Assembly: GCA_001725415.1 (NCBI GenBank)
Contig: MEGH01000002.1
Span: forward strand, 1 to 64,000
DNA from: Pseudonocardia sp. SCN 73-27
GTDB taxonomy: Bacteria; Actinomycetota; Actinomycetes; Mycobacteriales; Pseudonocardiaceae
Direction of reading: 5' to 3'
Length of the DNA stretch: 64,000 nt
Under the pieces are notes generated by a model. That model made no database searches and had not been told where the DNA came from. It saw only the letters and a program-made list of their open reading frames with translations. The position numbers were made by a program, and so were the translations under genes. Within the stretch, counting starts at the first letter, position 1, and the number at the start of each line of letters is the position of its first letter. Below, in pieces: positions 1-9,065 of the stretch.

Positions 1-177
1 TCGTCGGGGTAGATGTCGCAATCCACACCGGACCTGGAGGCCCTCACCTATATCAAGATCATTCCGGCCGTGTCGTACTCAACCTCCGTGGGCAGTACAG
101 CTAATCCTCGCGGCCGCTGTGTTGCTTGCCGTGGGATGCGGGCTCCTCGGCGTGCGGCGGCGCGCGGGTCGCAACGG

Positions 178-801
178 ATGATTCTCGGGTGGGCACGGCG
201 GGCGGTGCCGGCCGCTGTCGTGGCAGCCGTCGTCACGGGCGGTGTGTTGTGGGCGATCTCGGGGAGGCATTCTCCCGCTCCCACGGCACCTCCGAGATCG
301 GAATCCATCGTCACCGCACCCGTCGCAGCCGACGTCGCACCGCCGCAACGGCTCCGGATTCCTGCGATCGGCGTGGACACGACGCTGACGACGCTCACCA
401 CGGATCCGAGTGGAGCGCTCGTGCCGCCGGTCAATCCCGACATCGTGGGCTGGTACACCGGCGGGCCGGTGCCGGGCGCAGTCGGTCCTGCCGTGCTGGC
501 CGGGCACGTCGACTCGCGTGCCGGCCCCGGGGTGTTCTTCCGGCTCCGCGACCTGCGCGCTGGCGACCGTATCGAGGTGGGGCGGGGCGACGGATCATGG
601 TCGGCGTTCACCGTCACCGGATCCGTGCGGACGCCGAAGGCGGCCTTCCCGACCGACGCCGTGTACGCCCCGACTCCCGGACCCGAACTGCGCCTGGTCA
701 CCTGCGGCGGCACGTTCGACGCCGCCGCGCACAGCTACCGCGACAACGTTGTGGTCGCCGCCATCCCGTCCGACACACCCGTATGGAGCATCTCCGACTG
801 A
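178..801 (+). CDS. Class F-type sortase-like membrane-anchored protein
   Basis: Predicted 207-residue protein with one N-terminal hydrophobic segment (residues about 8-28) after an Arg pair, so it is probably anchored with its catalytic domain outside. The domain reads like actinobacterial class F sortases: [11 protein letters not shown] opens it, VLAGHVDS carries the catalytic His, and LRLVTCGG carries the catalytic Cys. The distal Arg is probably in SYRDNVVV. Sortases of this group are transpeptidases acting on cell-wall or surface proteins; no LPXTG substrate is seen nearby. The start at 178 puts the anchor at the N-terminus. In-frame ATGs at 136 and 13 would add basic, non-conserved residues, and no start has a convincing ribosome site. 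Bases 1-177 hold nothing else I recognise. Family call is firm, substrate unknown. Confidence 0.8.
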   Translation: MILGWARRAVPAAVVAAVVTGGVLWAISGRHSPAPTAPPRSESIVTAPVAADVAPPQRLRIPAIGVDTTLTTLTTDPSGALVPPVNPDIVGWYTGGPVPGAVGPAVLAGHVDSRAGPGVFFRLRDLRAGDRIEVGRGDGSWSAFTVTGSVRTPKAAFPTDAVYAPTPGPELRLVTCGGTFDAAAHSYRDNVVVAAIPSDTPVWSISD

Positions 802-874
802 GTCGAACAGCCCTCCGACACGCCCGGCGGGGATTGCTCCGAACACCTCTGCGCTCGGCACCGAATGTCATGAC

Positions 875-3520
875 ATGGGGGTAGAGGACAAGACAGGGGG
901 AACGGCCGCCGGCGGCGACCCGAGAGCTGCGTTCATCGGCAGGACCGACGAGTTGCGGAGGGTCCGCGCAGCACTCGGTCCGGACGGTCCAGGAAGTGTC
1001 GTCCTTTGTGGCGCACCAGGTGTCGGCCGGACCAGGCTGGCCAGGGAGATCGCCGAGCTGGCGCGGCGTACCGGACGGCCCGTCGGCTGGGCCGCCGGAA
1101 TGACGGCGTCGAGCCGAGTCCCGCTCGGTGCACTGGCACATCTCGTTCCAGGGCTCGACGCGGGCCAGCCGACGCTCACCCAGCTCCAACAGTCGCTCGT
1201 GGCGCTGGAGGCGCCGACGGGGCTGCTCGTCATCGATGACGCTCATCTGCTCGACGAGCTATCCCTGACGCTCCTGCACCGCATCGTCCTGCTCAGGTCC
1301 GTATCGCTGCTGGTGATCGTGCCCGCGGACACCAACGACGAGACCATCCGAGCGCTCTGGCACGACGGGCTGGCGGAGCGCATCGACGTCGGTCCGCTCT
1401 CCCGCGACGACGTCAGCGCGCTGGCCGAGGCCGTTCTCGACGGCAGGCTCGCGTCGCGTACCCGGTCGCTGCTGTGGACGCTCTCGTCGGGAAGCCCGGA
1501 GTACCTGCTCGAGCTCGTCGCTGCGGGTCACGAGACCCGACGTCTGGTCCGGCGGGAAGGCGTGTGGCACTGGATCGGAGACATCGAACCGACCGATCGG
1601 CTCCTCGGGACGGTCGAAGCGCGACAGGGTGAGCTCACCGACCCCGAGCGCGAGGCCCTGGAACTTGTCGCGGTTCGCGGCGAGATGGAGCTGTCGGATC
1701 TGGCTGACAGCACCGACGCCGACTGCCTTGCCGGACTCGAGCGTCGCGGGCGCCTCGTCGCTCGTGATCGAGGATCGGACTCGGTCGTGGCCCTGTCCGA
1801 CCCCCTGCATGCAGCGCTCCTGCGCGCGTCGGCACCCTCCGTGCTCAAGCGGTCGGTGCATGTCGGCCGCATCGTCGAGCTTTCGGCGATCTCGTCGGAG
1901 AACGCTCTCGGGAGCCATCACGTCGCCGAGCGCCTCGCACTGGCCGCGCTCGCCGGCGCACGCGATCGCGAGCAGGCCGAGCATGCCCAGCTCGTCGCGG
2001 CACTCGCGGAATCGCTGCGGTGGCAGGGCCGCCCCGTCGAGGCTGACAGGGTCCTCGTGACCCCACCATCCGATCACAGCTCGGACCAGCTCCTGGTCCG
2101 CGCGCTGAACCTGGCGATCGGACTGGGGCGCCACCGTGAAGCCGCGTCGCTGCTGAGCGCTGCCGCCGACGTCGAGGAGTACGGCTCGGCCGACCTCGTG
2201 CGGTTCAGGGCGGTCGGGGCGCTCCTCGCGGTACATGCAGGCGGACCCGCTGCGGCTGCCGCGGCATTCGAGGCCGCAGCCCTCTCTGACGACATCGGAC
2301 CTCGGGAGCGGCCCTGGGTGTGCATCACGGCCGCGACCGGGCTCGCTGCGCTGGGCCTCAGCAGTCGATGCCTGGCCGTCGTCGCGCGGTATCGCGTCAC
2401 TGCGGATAACGCCCCTCCGATCGTCGAGGCGCGCTTCGTCCGGCTGTCGCTGCTGCGGGCGGAACTGCGGGCCCGCTGCGTCGACGGCGACGTCGATCTG
2501 GCGTTCGAGCGAGCCGCCGACGACCACCGAGCGGCGCACGATCGTCCCCGATCGGCCGAGGACGCGACGATCGGCACCCTGCTGGGCGTGGTCGAGCTCG
2601 CAGCGGGCCGGGTGGCAGCCGCCGGGGATCGGCTCTCCGAGGCGATCGGATCGCTGGTCACCGCCGACCCGGTGGGGATGCTGCAGCTGTGCAAGGCACG
2701 GCTCGCCGAGACCCATGCCCACCGCGGCGACGCCGATGCGGCAGAACGGGTTCTTCGAAGCGGGGGACCGTCGGCCATCGCGGCGAACGGCCAGCCGGAC
2801 GCGATGGTCGCGCGTGCGTGGATCGCGGCAGTCCGCGGTCGTCGTGACGACGGGGTGCGGCTGTGTCTGGATGCGGCCGCGGCCGCCGACGGCCAGCCGA
2901 CCCTGGCGGCCTACGCGTTGCATGCGGCGGTCCGGCTCGGTGGCGCGCCAGGCGCTGCCGACCCATTGCGGTGCATAGCGCAGGAGACCGATGCGCCGCT
3001 CATCGCGGCCTACGCCGACCACGGCGACGCGGCAGCGGTCTCGTCGGGCGATCGACTCGACGAGATGTCCCACCGGTTCGCCGCGATCGGGGCGCCCCTG
3101 CTCGGAGCCTCCGCCGCCGGCCAGGCTGCCCACGCCCATGGCGAACGCGGAATGCATCGTGCAGCGGCCGAGTCGGCCCGTCGTGCGCAGGAAGCGAGTC
3201 GAACCTGTGGGGCGAACCCGCCCCCGGGCGTCGACCGGCTCGCCGCCCCCATCCCGTTGACACGACGGGAGAGCCAGATCACCGCCCTCGCGGCGCAGGG
3301 GCTTAGCAACCAGATCATCGCCGAGCGTCTGGTGCTGTCCGTCCGCACCGTCGAGACTCATCTGGCCAACGCCTACGCCAAGCTCGGGGTGAACGGCCGT
3401 GGCGCGCTTTCCGCGGCGCTGCGGCGGGAGACATCTGGTTCGCGGGAGATCGAAACCGAGTGGCATCGCAACACCGGCATCGAATCCCCGGCACGGTCGG
3501 CGGCTCCGTCGGCCGGATGA
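875..3520 (+). CDS. Large LuxR-family (LAL) ATPase transcription regulator
   Basis: 881-residue regulator of the LAL type: an N-terminal AAA/NTPase domain, a long alpha-helical TPR-like middle and a C-terminal LuxR/NarL HTH (about residues 805-865). The HTH includes [19 protein letters not shown] and [17 protein letters not shown]. The P-loop at about 46-53 reads GAPGVGRT, with Arg where the Walker A Lys is expected. A Walker B-like [10 protein letters not shown] follows near residue 115. ATG 875 starts right before the domain; upstream codons are arginine-rich shadow sequence. It lies alone between the sortase gene and a hairpin, so no target operon is evident. LAL proteins usually sense small inducers; no ligand can be inferred here. 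Confidence 0.85.
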   Translation: MGVEDKTGGTAAGGDPRAAFIGRTDELRRVRAALGPDGPGSVVLCGAPGVGRTRLAREIAELARRTGRPVGWAAGMTASSRVPLGALAHLVPGLDAGQPTLTQLQQSLVALEAPTGLLVIDDAHLLDELSLTLLHRIVLLRSVSLLVIVPADTNDETIRALWHDGLAERIDVGPLSRDDVSALAEAVLDGRLASRTRSLLWTLSSGSPEYLLELVAAGHETRRLVRREGVWHWIGDIEPTDRLLGTVEARQGELTDPEREALELVAVRGEMELSDLADSTDADCLAGLERRGRLVARDRGSDSVVALSDPLHAALLRASAPSVLKRSVHVGRIVELSAISSENALGSHHVAERLALAALAGARDREQAEHAQLVAALAESLRWQGRPVEADRVLVTPPSDHSSDQLLVRALNLAIGLGRHREAASLLSAAADVEEYGSADLVRFRAVGALLAVHAGGPAAAAAAFEAAALSDDIGPRERPWVCITAATGLAALGLSSRCLAVVARYRVTADNAPPIVEARFVRLSLLRAELRARCVDGDVDLAFERAADDHRAAHDRPRSAEDATIGTLLGVVELAAGRVAAAGDRLSEAIGSLVTADPVGMLQLCKARLAETHAHRGDADAAERVLRSGGPSAIAANGQPDAMVARAWIAAVRGRRDDGVRLCLDAAAAADGQPTLAAYALHAAVRLGGAPGAADPLRCIAQETDAPLIAAYADHGDAAAVSSGDRLDEMSHRFAAIGAPLLGASAAGQAAHAHGERGMHRAAAESARRAQEASRTCGANPPPGVDRLAAPIPLTRRESQITALAAQGLSNQIIAERLVLSVRTVETHLANAYAKLGVNGRGALSAALRRETSGSREIETEWHRNTGIESPARSAAPSAG

Positions 3521-3546
3521 GCGTCGCCGACGACGCGCGACGCAGG

Positions 3547-3581
3547 CGTGCCCCGGCAGGATGACCGGCTGCCGGGGCACG
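3547..3581. terminator. Hairpin terminator after the LAL regulator
   Basis: A perfect 13-bp inverted repeat, CGTGCCCCGGCAG at 3547-3559 and its complement at 3569-3581, sits 26 bases after the regulator stop. There is no U-run, as is common in actinobacteria. It could also serve the minus-strand remnant that ends at 3599. Confidence 0.75.
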
Positions 3582-3598
3582 TTCAGCGAACGAGAGCG

Positions 3599-3849
3599 TC
3601 AGGAGTCCTGGTCGCCGCCCTGCGCGTACTGGTCCGCGTTCTGGTCCTGGGCCGACTTCGCACCGTTGTCCTGGGTGTTGCGGCTGTGGACGCCGTTGTC
3701 CTGCCAGACCGACTGGTCGGCGTCGGAGGAGTTGAACGCCCCGCTGAGGCCACCGACGTCGGAAAGGTTGACAGCCGGGTTGGCCTGCGCTGCCGAAAGA
3801 CCAGTGACAGGCCCGGACGTGCTGGACCCGCAAGCACTGGAGACCCCCG
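3599..3849 (-). pseudogene. Remnant of a small secreted D/Q/N-rich protein
   Basis: On the minus strand an open frame ending with TGA at 3599-3601 encodes a protein-like tail. It has a possible signal-peptidase site (LSAAQANPAVNLSDVGG) followed by a hydrophilic segment rich in Asp, Gln and Asn (DQSVWQDNGV and AQDQNADQYAQGGDQDS). This composition differs from the Arg-rich shadows on other frames. No ATG, GTG or TTG lies in frame before it enters the reverse strand of the FAS1 gene, so the hydrophobic start of a signal peptide is missing. I read it as the 3' remnant of a secreted small protein cut by a rearrangement. A chance frame is possible. Confidence 0.3.
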
Positions 3850-4533
3850 ATGAAGAAGCCTCTCCGACTCGCCGCCGCAGCCGCCATCGCCGCCCTCACG
3901 GTCACTCTCGCGGCCTGTGGCGGTGGGTCCGGCTCCAGCTCGACCACCACCTCCTCCGCTCCCATGTCGTCGTCCGCCGCGGCCTCCTCCTCGGCCGCCG
4001 CATCGACCGGTGTGACCACCAACGCCGACGTCTTCGGCCCGGCCTGCAGCCAGCTCCGGCAGGGCGACGCCCCCGGCTCGCTCAACAACATGGGCCCGCA
4101 GCCCGTCGCCAGCGCGGCCAGCACCAACCCGCTGCTCACCACGCTCGTGACGGCCGTCGGCAAGGTCCCCGGCCTGGCCGACACCCTCAACAGCCAGAAG
4201 GCGATCACCGTGTTCGCCCCGTACAACGGCGCGTTCGAGGCCGTCCAGAAGTCGCTGGGCGACCAGGCCTTCAACGGCCTGCTGGCCAACCCCACCCAGC
4301 TGGGCGCCCTGCTGAGCTACCACGTCGTCCCGCAGCGCTACGACGCCAAGGGCCTCATCGCGGCCGGCACCACGACCGAGCTGGCCGGTGGCACGCTCAA
4401 GATCGGTGGTACCGCCGAGGCGCCGACGGTGACCGACGGCAAGGGCAACACCGCGAACATCCTGTGTGGCAACATCCCGACCTCGAACGCGACCGTGTTC
4501 GTGATCGACGAGGTGCTCATGCCTGCCAGCTGA
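3850..4533 (+). CDS. FAS1 (fasciclin) domain lipoprotein
   Basis: 227-residue lipoprotein. The signal peptide has a Lys pair, an Ala/Leu core and the lipobox LAACGG, so acylation at Cys24 is expected. A Ser/Ala-rich linker follows, then one FAS1 domain: NPLLTTLVTAVGKVPGLAD, ITVFAPYNGAFEAV, LLSYHVVPQRYDA and ATVFVIDEVLMPAS. It resembles the mycobacterial MPT70/MPT83 group, cell-surface proteins with presumed adhesion roles. ATG 3850 directly starts the signal peptide. It is monocistronic and followed by a strong hairpin. Confidence 0.92.
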   Translation: MKKPLRLAAAAAIAALTVTLAACGGGSGSSSTTTSSAPMSSSAAASSSAAASTGVTTNADVFGPACSQLRQGDAPGSLNNMGPQPVASAASTNPLLTTLVTAVGKVPGLADTLNSQKAITVFAPYNGAFEAVQKSLGDQAFNGLLANPTQLGALLSYHVVPQRYDAKGLIAAGTTTELAGGTLKIGGTAEAPTVTDGKGNTANILCGNIPTSNATVFVIDEVLMPAS

Positions 4534-4548
4534 TCGCAGACGAGACGA

Positions 4549-4587
4549 GACGAGGGGCGGGTGCCGGACCGGCACCCGCCCCTCGTC
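4549..4587. terminator. Strong hairpin terminator after FAS1 gene
   Basis: A 19-bp perfect inverted repeat (arms 4549-4567 and 4569-4587, GACGAGGGGCGGGTGCCGG and complement) begins 15 bases after the FAS1 stop codon. It is among the most stable hairpins in the window. Confidence 0.85.
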
Positions 4588-4672
4588 GTGTTGCCTGCGC
4601 GGTCGTGGCGCGGCCCTCACGCCGCCGGCACCGAGAGGAACTCGAGGATCTCGATCGTTCCGCCCAGCCGGT

Positions 4673-5920
4673 GTGGGGGTGCCCTGGTTGCCGAATCCGC
4701 CGTGGCGCGGCCCAGTACGAACGCGGCGCGGCAAGGCCCGTTTCGACGTGAGATGCGCGGTTCGAGTGGCGTCCGCTTTTACACTGACCAAGGTGGTGTG
4801 CGACCAGCCCCGTGACGGGCCGGTCGCGGGCTTCGTCAAGGCGCTCATCGCACCGGAGTACGGAGGCGCGAAGTTCACGTCGCTCCAGTTCGTACTCGCG
4901 GTCGAGGAGATCGCTCGCGTCGACGTCAACGTCGCCTCGGCGGTACTGGGCACTGGTCTGGGGCTCTACGCGATCAACAACTTCGGCACCGAGGAGCAGA
5001 AGAAGCGATTCCTCCCCCCGTTCTGCGGTACCGAGCCGAAGCTCGCTGCGATCGCCTACACGGAGGTCACAGGTGGCGCGAACTACGACACTCCTGATCC
5101 CAAGGTCGGCGTTCAGACGTTCGCCCGGATCGAGGGCGACGAGATCGTGCTGAACGGTGCCAAGCACTACACCACCAACGCCTCCGGCTGGGACGGCAAG
5201 GGTGCCGACCTGATCGCCGTCGTGTGTCGGACCGATCCGGCCAAACCGCCGCAGGAGTCGCTCGCGATCGTGATGGTCGAGCAGGGGACGCCCGGTGTCG
5301 AGATCACCGGCATGATCGATACGATCGGCCACCGGGCCACGAACTCCCCTCGGGTGGAGTTCAGGGATGTGCGGGTACCGCTCAGCAACATGATCGGTCA
5401 GCCGGGTGACGGCATCAAGATGGTGAAGAGCGCGTTCTCGTGGACGTGCGCACCGATCGGCGCCGCCTGCGTCGGACGGATGCGGGCCGCCTTCGAGTAT
5501 GCGTACGAGTTCGCCAAGACCGACAACCGCAGTGGCCCGCACCCTGTCATCGAGTACCAGAACGCCGGCTACATGCTTGCCGACATCAAGATGCGCATCG
5601 AAGCGGCGCGGTACCTGTCGTGGAAGGCTGCCGACCACTTCGACAAGACTGATGGGCAGGACCGCGAGCTGGCGAACATCACGAAGGTGTACGCCTCGGA
5701 GCTCTCTGTGCAGACGGTCTACGACGCCATGCGCCTTGTCGGGGTCGACGGCTACGGCGACAAGACGCCGATCGCAGCGATCATGCAGGACGTTCTTTGC
5801 TTCCCCGTCTATGACGGAGGGAACATGGGTGTCCGGCGCCGGGCTCTGCACGAGATGCTGCAGGAGCCCAGCTACGACCACCTGGCCCTGTCGGAGAACC
5901 GGCTATCGACGGCCGGCTGA
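4673..5920 (+). CDS. Acyl-CoA dehydrogenase, apparently 5'-truncated
   Basis: From about residue 55 this is a good acyl-CoA dehydrogenase: ALIAPEYGG, VEEIARVDVNVAS, the flavin-contacting region AIAYTEVTGG and a normal C-terminal helical domain. The first 50-60 residues of the family (the helical N-domain that normally precedes xxPEYGG) are not recognisable. The sequence upstream of FVKALIAPEYGG reads as unrelated Arg/Pro-rich codons, and no start has a good ribosome site. Where most family members have the catalytic Glu in YEGT, this one has YDGGN, an Asp. It is probably a truncated gene or a recombination product. It could be expressed from GTG codons near 4796, but a folded enzyme is doubtful. 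A hairpin follows. Confidence 0.6.
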   Translation: MGVPWLPNPPWRGPVRTRRGKARFDVRCAVRVASAFTLTKVVCDQPRDGPVAGFVKALIAPEYGGAKFTSLQFVLAVEEIARVDVNVASAVLGTGLGLYAINNFGTEEQKKRFLPPFCGTEPKLAAIAYTEVTGGANYDTPDPKVGVQTFARIEGDEIVLNGAKHYTTNASGWDGKGADLIAVVCRTDPAKPPQESLAIVMVEQGTPGVEITGMIDTIGHRATNSPRVEFRDVRVPLSNMIGQPGDGIKMVKSAFSWTCAPIGAACVGRMRAAFEYAYEFAKTDNRSGPHPVIEYQNAGYMLADIKMRIEAARYLSWKAADHFDKTDGQDRELANITKVYASELSVQTVYDAMRLVGVDGYGDKTPIAAIMQDVLCFPVYDGGNMGVRRRALHEMLQEPSYDHLALSENRLSTAG

Positions 5921-5958
5921 CGGGAGAACCGAGCTCCTGGCCGACGAGTGATTCCGAG

Positions 5959-5992
5959 GACGGCGTGCGGACGTGCCTGTCCGCACGCCGTC
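5959..5992. terminator. Hairpin terminator after acyl-CoA dehydrogenase
   Basis: Perfect 14-bp inverted repeat, GACGGCGTGCGGAC at 5959-5972 and its complement at 5979-5992, with a 6-base loop, 38 bases after the stop codon. Confidence 0.8.
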
Positions 5993-6910
5993 TCGGCGTT
6001 CTGACGAACGCGTCTGGAACGCGATCCGGCTTCGGCGTCACGGCTCGCTGCGATCCCTCGAACCGCGGCCTCGAGGTGTGCGGGTACCTCGCCCATCGCC
6101 TGTGCCTCGCGGAGGTTGTCCTCATCGAGGTGCCCAGCAAGTTCCCGGCTGTCGCCGAGGGACTTCTTTGCAGAATGCAGGCGAGTGAAGGCCGTCGACA
6201 ACTGAACCTTGCACGACACGGCGGGCTGGCGGGGGACGACCGTCAGCTTCCTACGCGTTGCCTGCTCGGGGCCGGCGGAGCCTGGCCCGACGTCTGTAAA
6301 CGCCGTGGACGCCCGCTGCCTGCGCCATCCATAGATGCCTCTCCGTGGGTACATCTTTGCAGACCGGCTCCGTCAAGAGCCCCATTGACCTGAACTCGAA
6401 GTCACATACACCCCCGACGCCACCATCGCGCTCGCGGTCGGGAGCGTCCGGAAGGGGCGCCGCCGCGCGAATGAGGACGGGAATCTGCCTGCCGACGCGT
6501 CCCAGGTGCCGAGGGAGCGGGTGGGGGCGTGCGCGGTGTCGGGTGTCCTGGTCCGCGTGGCCGGGGCGTTCCGGATCCGTCTGGACATGTCTCACGCGGG
6601 CCCAGAACCTGCGCTCGTTCTCCACACCCTTATGCGTCTCGGCCCCCGGAGCCGGGGGTCGTGGCCGGAGGCCAGGTCACGTCGTAGGTGGGCGCGGGTC
6701 GTTCGTCTTCTCCTCGAGGGGCACTGGTCAGGCTCTCCCGGGCGCCACAGTCCGGGCGGCGCCGTTCGTCCCGCGCCCGGACCGGCAACCGGCCGGGTGT
6801 CGGGCGGGCCTCACAGGGGGCTCTCGCGGTCTCTTTGGCCTCTGCGTCTGCACGGGTGCGCGGCGGGATGCTGGGGGTGTCAGGGAGAAGGTGGAGATCA
6901 TGAGGTTCAC
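5993..6910. other. Gene-poor stretch of about 0.9 kb
   Basis: No frame here has protein-like composition or a recognisable motif; the open frames are Arg/Pro/Gly-rich shadows. One short hairpin (7-bp arms CCCCCGG/CCGGGGG) sits at 6643-6658. Base composition is slightly less biased around 6350-6420 than in the coding parts. I see no transposase, tRNA or attachment site. Confidence 0.5.
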
Positions 6911-7280
6911 GTGAAGGACACAACGGCGACGGTGCTCGTCGCGGCGGTCGTAGTGCCGCACGTGGCTACCTGGTGCGCGGGGGCATGCCGTTCATTCAGG
7001 ACCCGCGTGGCATGGCAGCGCCGCGCCGGTGCTGGGCGTTGCGGCCGCGCTCCTCGCGGTTCGGCGGTGGTTCGCCCCCGGTGTGCTGCAGCGTACGGCG
7101 CTGCTCACCGGGACGGCCGCCCTCGGACTGGGCGTCGCGGCGCTGTGGACGGAGAACGAGGTCCTGCTGGCGACGTTCGTGGGAGCGATCGTGCTGACCT
7201 GGGCCCTCGGTGAGCTCATCCACGTCCGGGAGCAGCCGGTGGCACACCTGCCGACCGGGCACGCGGCCGGACACGCTTGA
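6911..7280 (+). pseudogene. Small membrane protein gene with two apparent frameshifts
   Basis: Three consecutive pieces in three frames read as one membrane protein of about 124 residues. GTG 6911 begins MKDTTATVLVAAVVVPHV; the text continues at 6964 in the next frame as GYLVRGGMPFIQDPRGMAA; from 7029 it continues in the third frame as VLGVAAALLAVRRWF to the stop at 7280. The joined product has three hydrophobic helices and a short polar tail. A purine-rich ribosome site (AAGGTGGAG) precedes 6911. Each joint is consistent with a one-base change, so this is either a decaying gene or one with indel errors in the read. Translation only from 7029 would lack the first helix. Function unknown. Confidence 0.55.
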
Positions 7281-7340
7281 CACCCCCGGGGACGCAGCCA
7301 TCCGGCGGCGGCCCCGCACCCATTCTGGGAGGAGACAACG

Positions 7341-7778
7341 ATGACCCTCCGCACCGCCCTGGTCCTGCGTGGGAGCCGGGTGTTCGGTGGCCTGATGATC
7401 GGCGGCGCGGGGCTGAACACTGCGCTGCTGGCGGCCGCACCCGAGAGCTACGCCGCGCTGGGCGCGTGGCTCGACGGCCCGGCTGCGCTCCGGCGGCTGT
7501 GGGCGGGCACCATGAGTGCCCATCCGTACGTGTGGGTACCGCTCGTCGGGATCGGGTTCGAGTTCGGCATCGGAATCCTGGCGCTGGCCCGACGACCGCG
7601 CCGCCGGTTGGTCGGGCTGCTCGGCATCGCCCTGTTCCACGTCGGGCTGCTCGTGATGGGCCTGTGGTGGTGGGCACTGCCAGTCCTGGCACTTCTGATG
7701 CCCCTGCTGGTCGGCACCTGGCGGGACATCGATCTTCATCGGAGCCCGAGCGATGCAGTGACCGGCGCGGTGGGATGA
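7341..7778 (+). CDS. Four-helix membrane protein, unknown function
   Basis: 145-residue hydrophobic protein with about four transmembrane helices (roughly residues 14-32, 62-82, 88-106 and 108-124). It starts at ATG 7341 behind a good GGGAGGAG ribosome site and ends in a short polar tail. I recognise no catalytic motif. It follows the frameshifted small membrane gene by 60 bases on the same strand, so the two may share a transcript. The nearby divergent membrane genes and DevS/DevR genes suggest a stress or respiratory context; this is inference. Confidence 0.75.
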   Translation: MTLRTALVLRGSRVFGGLMIGGAGLNTALLAAAPESYAALGAWLDGPAALRRLWAGTMSAHPYVWVPLVGIGFEFGIGILALARRPRRRLVGLLGIALFHVGLLVMGLWWWALPVLALLMPLLVGTWRDIDLHRSPSDAVTGAVG

Positions 7779-8279
7779 CCGGGATGCGGCTGGAGGCGCC
7801 GCCGCGTACAGCACGATCGTGCCCGTGCCGGAGTGCCTCGTCGAGGAGGTCACGCGGCCGCAGCCGCGGCTATGTCGAGGTGTGCTCGTTCGGGCGTAGG
7901 GGCCAGCGGTCCTGGCCCGGCTGCCGTACGCGGTCGCAGGACGGTTTCGACGAGCAGCGCGGCGTCACACACCCTTCCCCGGCTGTGCCGGCCGGCTTGG
8001 AGACGGCCGCCCTCGAACGGTTCTACGCCGACGTGACGTGGGCGGGGTCCTTGAGCGACGGATGGGCCCGTGCACCCCGGTCATGGCCGCCCCGGCAAGG
8101 CGGCAAGGGCGTGCATGCCCGGCTCCGCGGACGGGATCTGGATCATCGCGGAACCGACAGGACCAGTCCCACGCTGACGACGCTCTCGTCCCTACTTGTC
8201 GCCTGAGCTGGGTGGAGCTGTGGCTGCGTCGGTAGCGAGTACCACGCGACGCCCGACGACAACCGCGGCCACGCCGACG
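7779..8279. other. Intergenic stretch without a recognisable gene
   Basis: About 500 bases between two convergent membrane-protein genes. The open frames on both strands are Arg/Ser-rich with no motif and no ribosome site. I see nothing functional here beyond possible transcript ends. Confidence 0.4.
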
Positions 8280-8855
8280 TCATGTCCGGCCGGGATCGAC
8301 GAGCTCGTCCACAGGACCGGCAGCGCACGTCAGCATCGACCAGGTCCGTGGAACCTCTACTCCCAGGTGAGGAACGCGAGGTGGGCGCCCGGTCGGGCGG
8401 CACTGTCGCACGGCTTCAGGTCCGCTGATGGTTCGCACGAGCGCGGGGGCCAGCAGCGTCGCAACCGGTACCAGGATCCAGAGACGGCCCTGGGTGAGGT
8501 CGTAGTCCGCGAGCAGGGTCGGCCACGAGGTCCCGAACACGTAGTGCCCGACGCCGAACTCGAACGCCAGGGTCAGCGCCGTCCAGGTCGACCCGACCGC
8601 CAGGGCCGTGCGCGTGTCCGGCAGCGGACGGCGACGGTGCAGCGCCGCGGTGTAGAGCCCGATGGCGATGATCAGGATGTTCGTGGCGAGCTGCCTGGCA
8701 GCGGTCTCGCCGACGAGGTTCTGGTAGCCGACAACGCGCAAGGTGCCGTTGGCGAAGGCCAGCGCGGCCAGCCCCACCCACCCCGTGAGCCAGAACCGCC
8801 AGATGTGGGTCCGGGTCATGTGACGGACCTGGACGCGCCGCAGACGGGCTCTCAT
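8280..8855 (-). CDS. Multi-helix membrane protein, unknown function
   Basis: 191-residue protein with about four transmembrane helices: LTGWVGLAALAFANGTLRVV, LATNILIIAIGLYTAAL, ALAVGSTWTALTLAFEF and LWILVPVATLLAPALV. The pattern TLRVVGY plus FEFGVGHYV recalls small actinobacterial integral membrane proteins often annotated only as hypothetical. ATG 8855 has an excellent AAGGAGGG site seven bases upstream; the alternative ATG 8819 lacks one. The last 35 residues after the fourth helix look non-conserved. It is divergent from the acyltransferase gene, and the gap between them holds a DevR-like box. Confidence 0.75.
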   Translation of the reverse strand: MRARLRRVQVRHMTRTHIWRFWLTGWVGLAALAFANGTLRVVGYQNLVGETAARQLATNILIIAIGLYTAALHRRRPLPDTRTALAVGSTWTALTLAFEFGVGHYVFGTSWPTLLADYDLTQGRLWILVPVATLLAPALVRTISGPEAVRQCRPTGRPPRVPHLGVEVPRTWSMLTCAAGPVDELVDPGRT

Positions 8856-8994
8856 GCCGACCCTCCTTGGTCACGGACGAGTGTCGCCGCCTCGGCTCCG
8901 CCGGGCCCAGGGCCGTGGGTTTCGCGTACTCAGGTCGTCGGTCCTTGTGCGGCAGCGGTTCCGGCCGGGACCGCGGGCTGGAGGGAGCCGATGC

Positions 8995-9008
8995 GCGACT
9001 TTGGTCCC
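8995..9008. promoter_or_regulatory. DosR/DevR-like box
   Basis: GCGACTTTGGTCCC matches 12 of 14 positions of the core of the mycobacterial DosR/DevR consensus (GGGACTWWAGTCCC, allowing W as A or T). It lies between the divergent genes starting at 8855 and 9066. A DevR-like regulator is encoded at 19382-20026. Binding is inferred from resemblance only. Confidence 0.5.
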
Positions 9009-9065
9009 TACCGGTCGGGCCCTCGGGCTGCAGCCACGCGGGGGCCTCCGGGCGAGGCTGCTTCC

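Noticed and set aside
8991-8993. ATG 8991 as the acyltransferase start with a GGAGGG site
   Set aside because: It overlaps the DevR-like box and would add a 25-residue non-conserved leader. ATG 9066 is preferred, though 8991 cannot be excluded.
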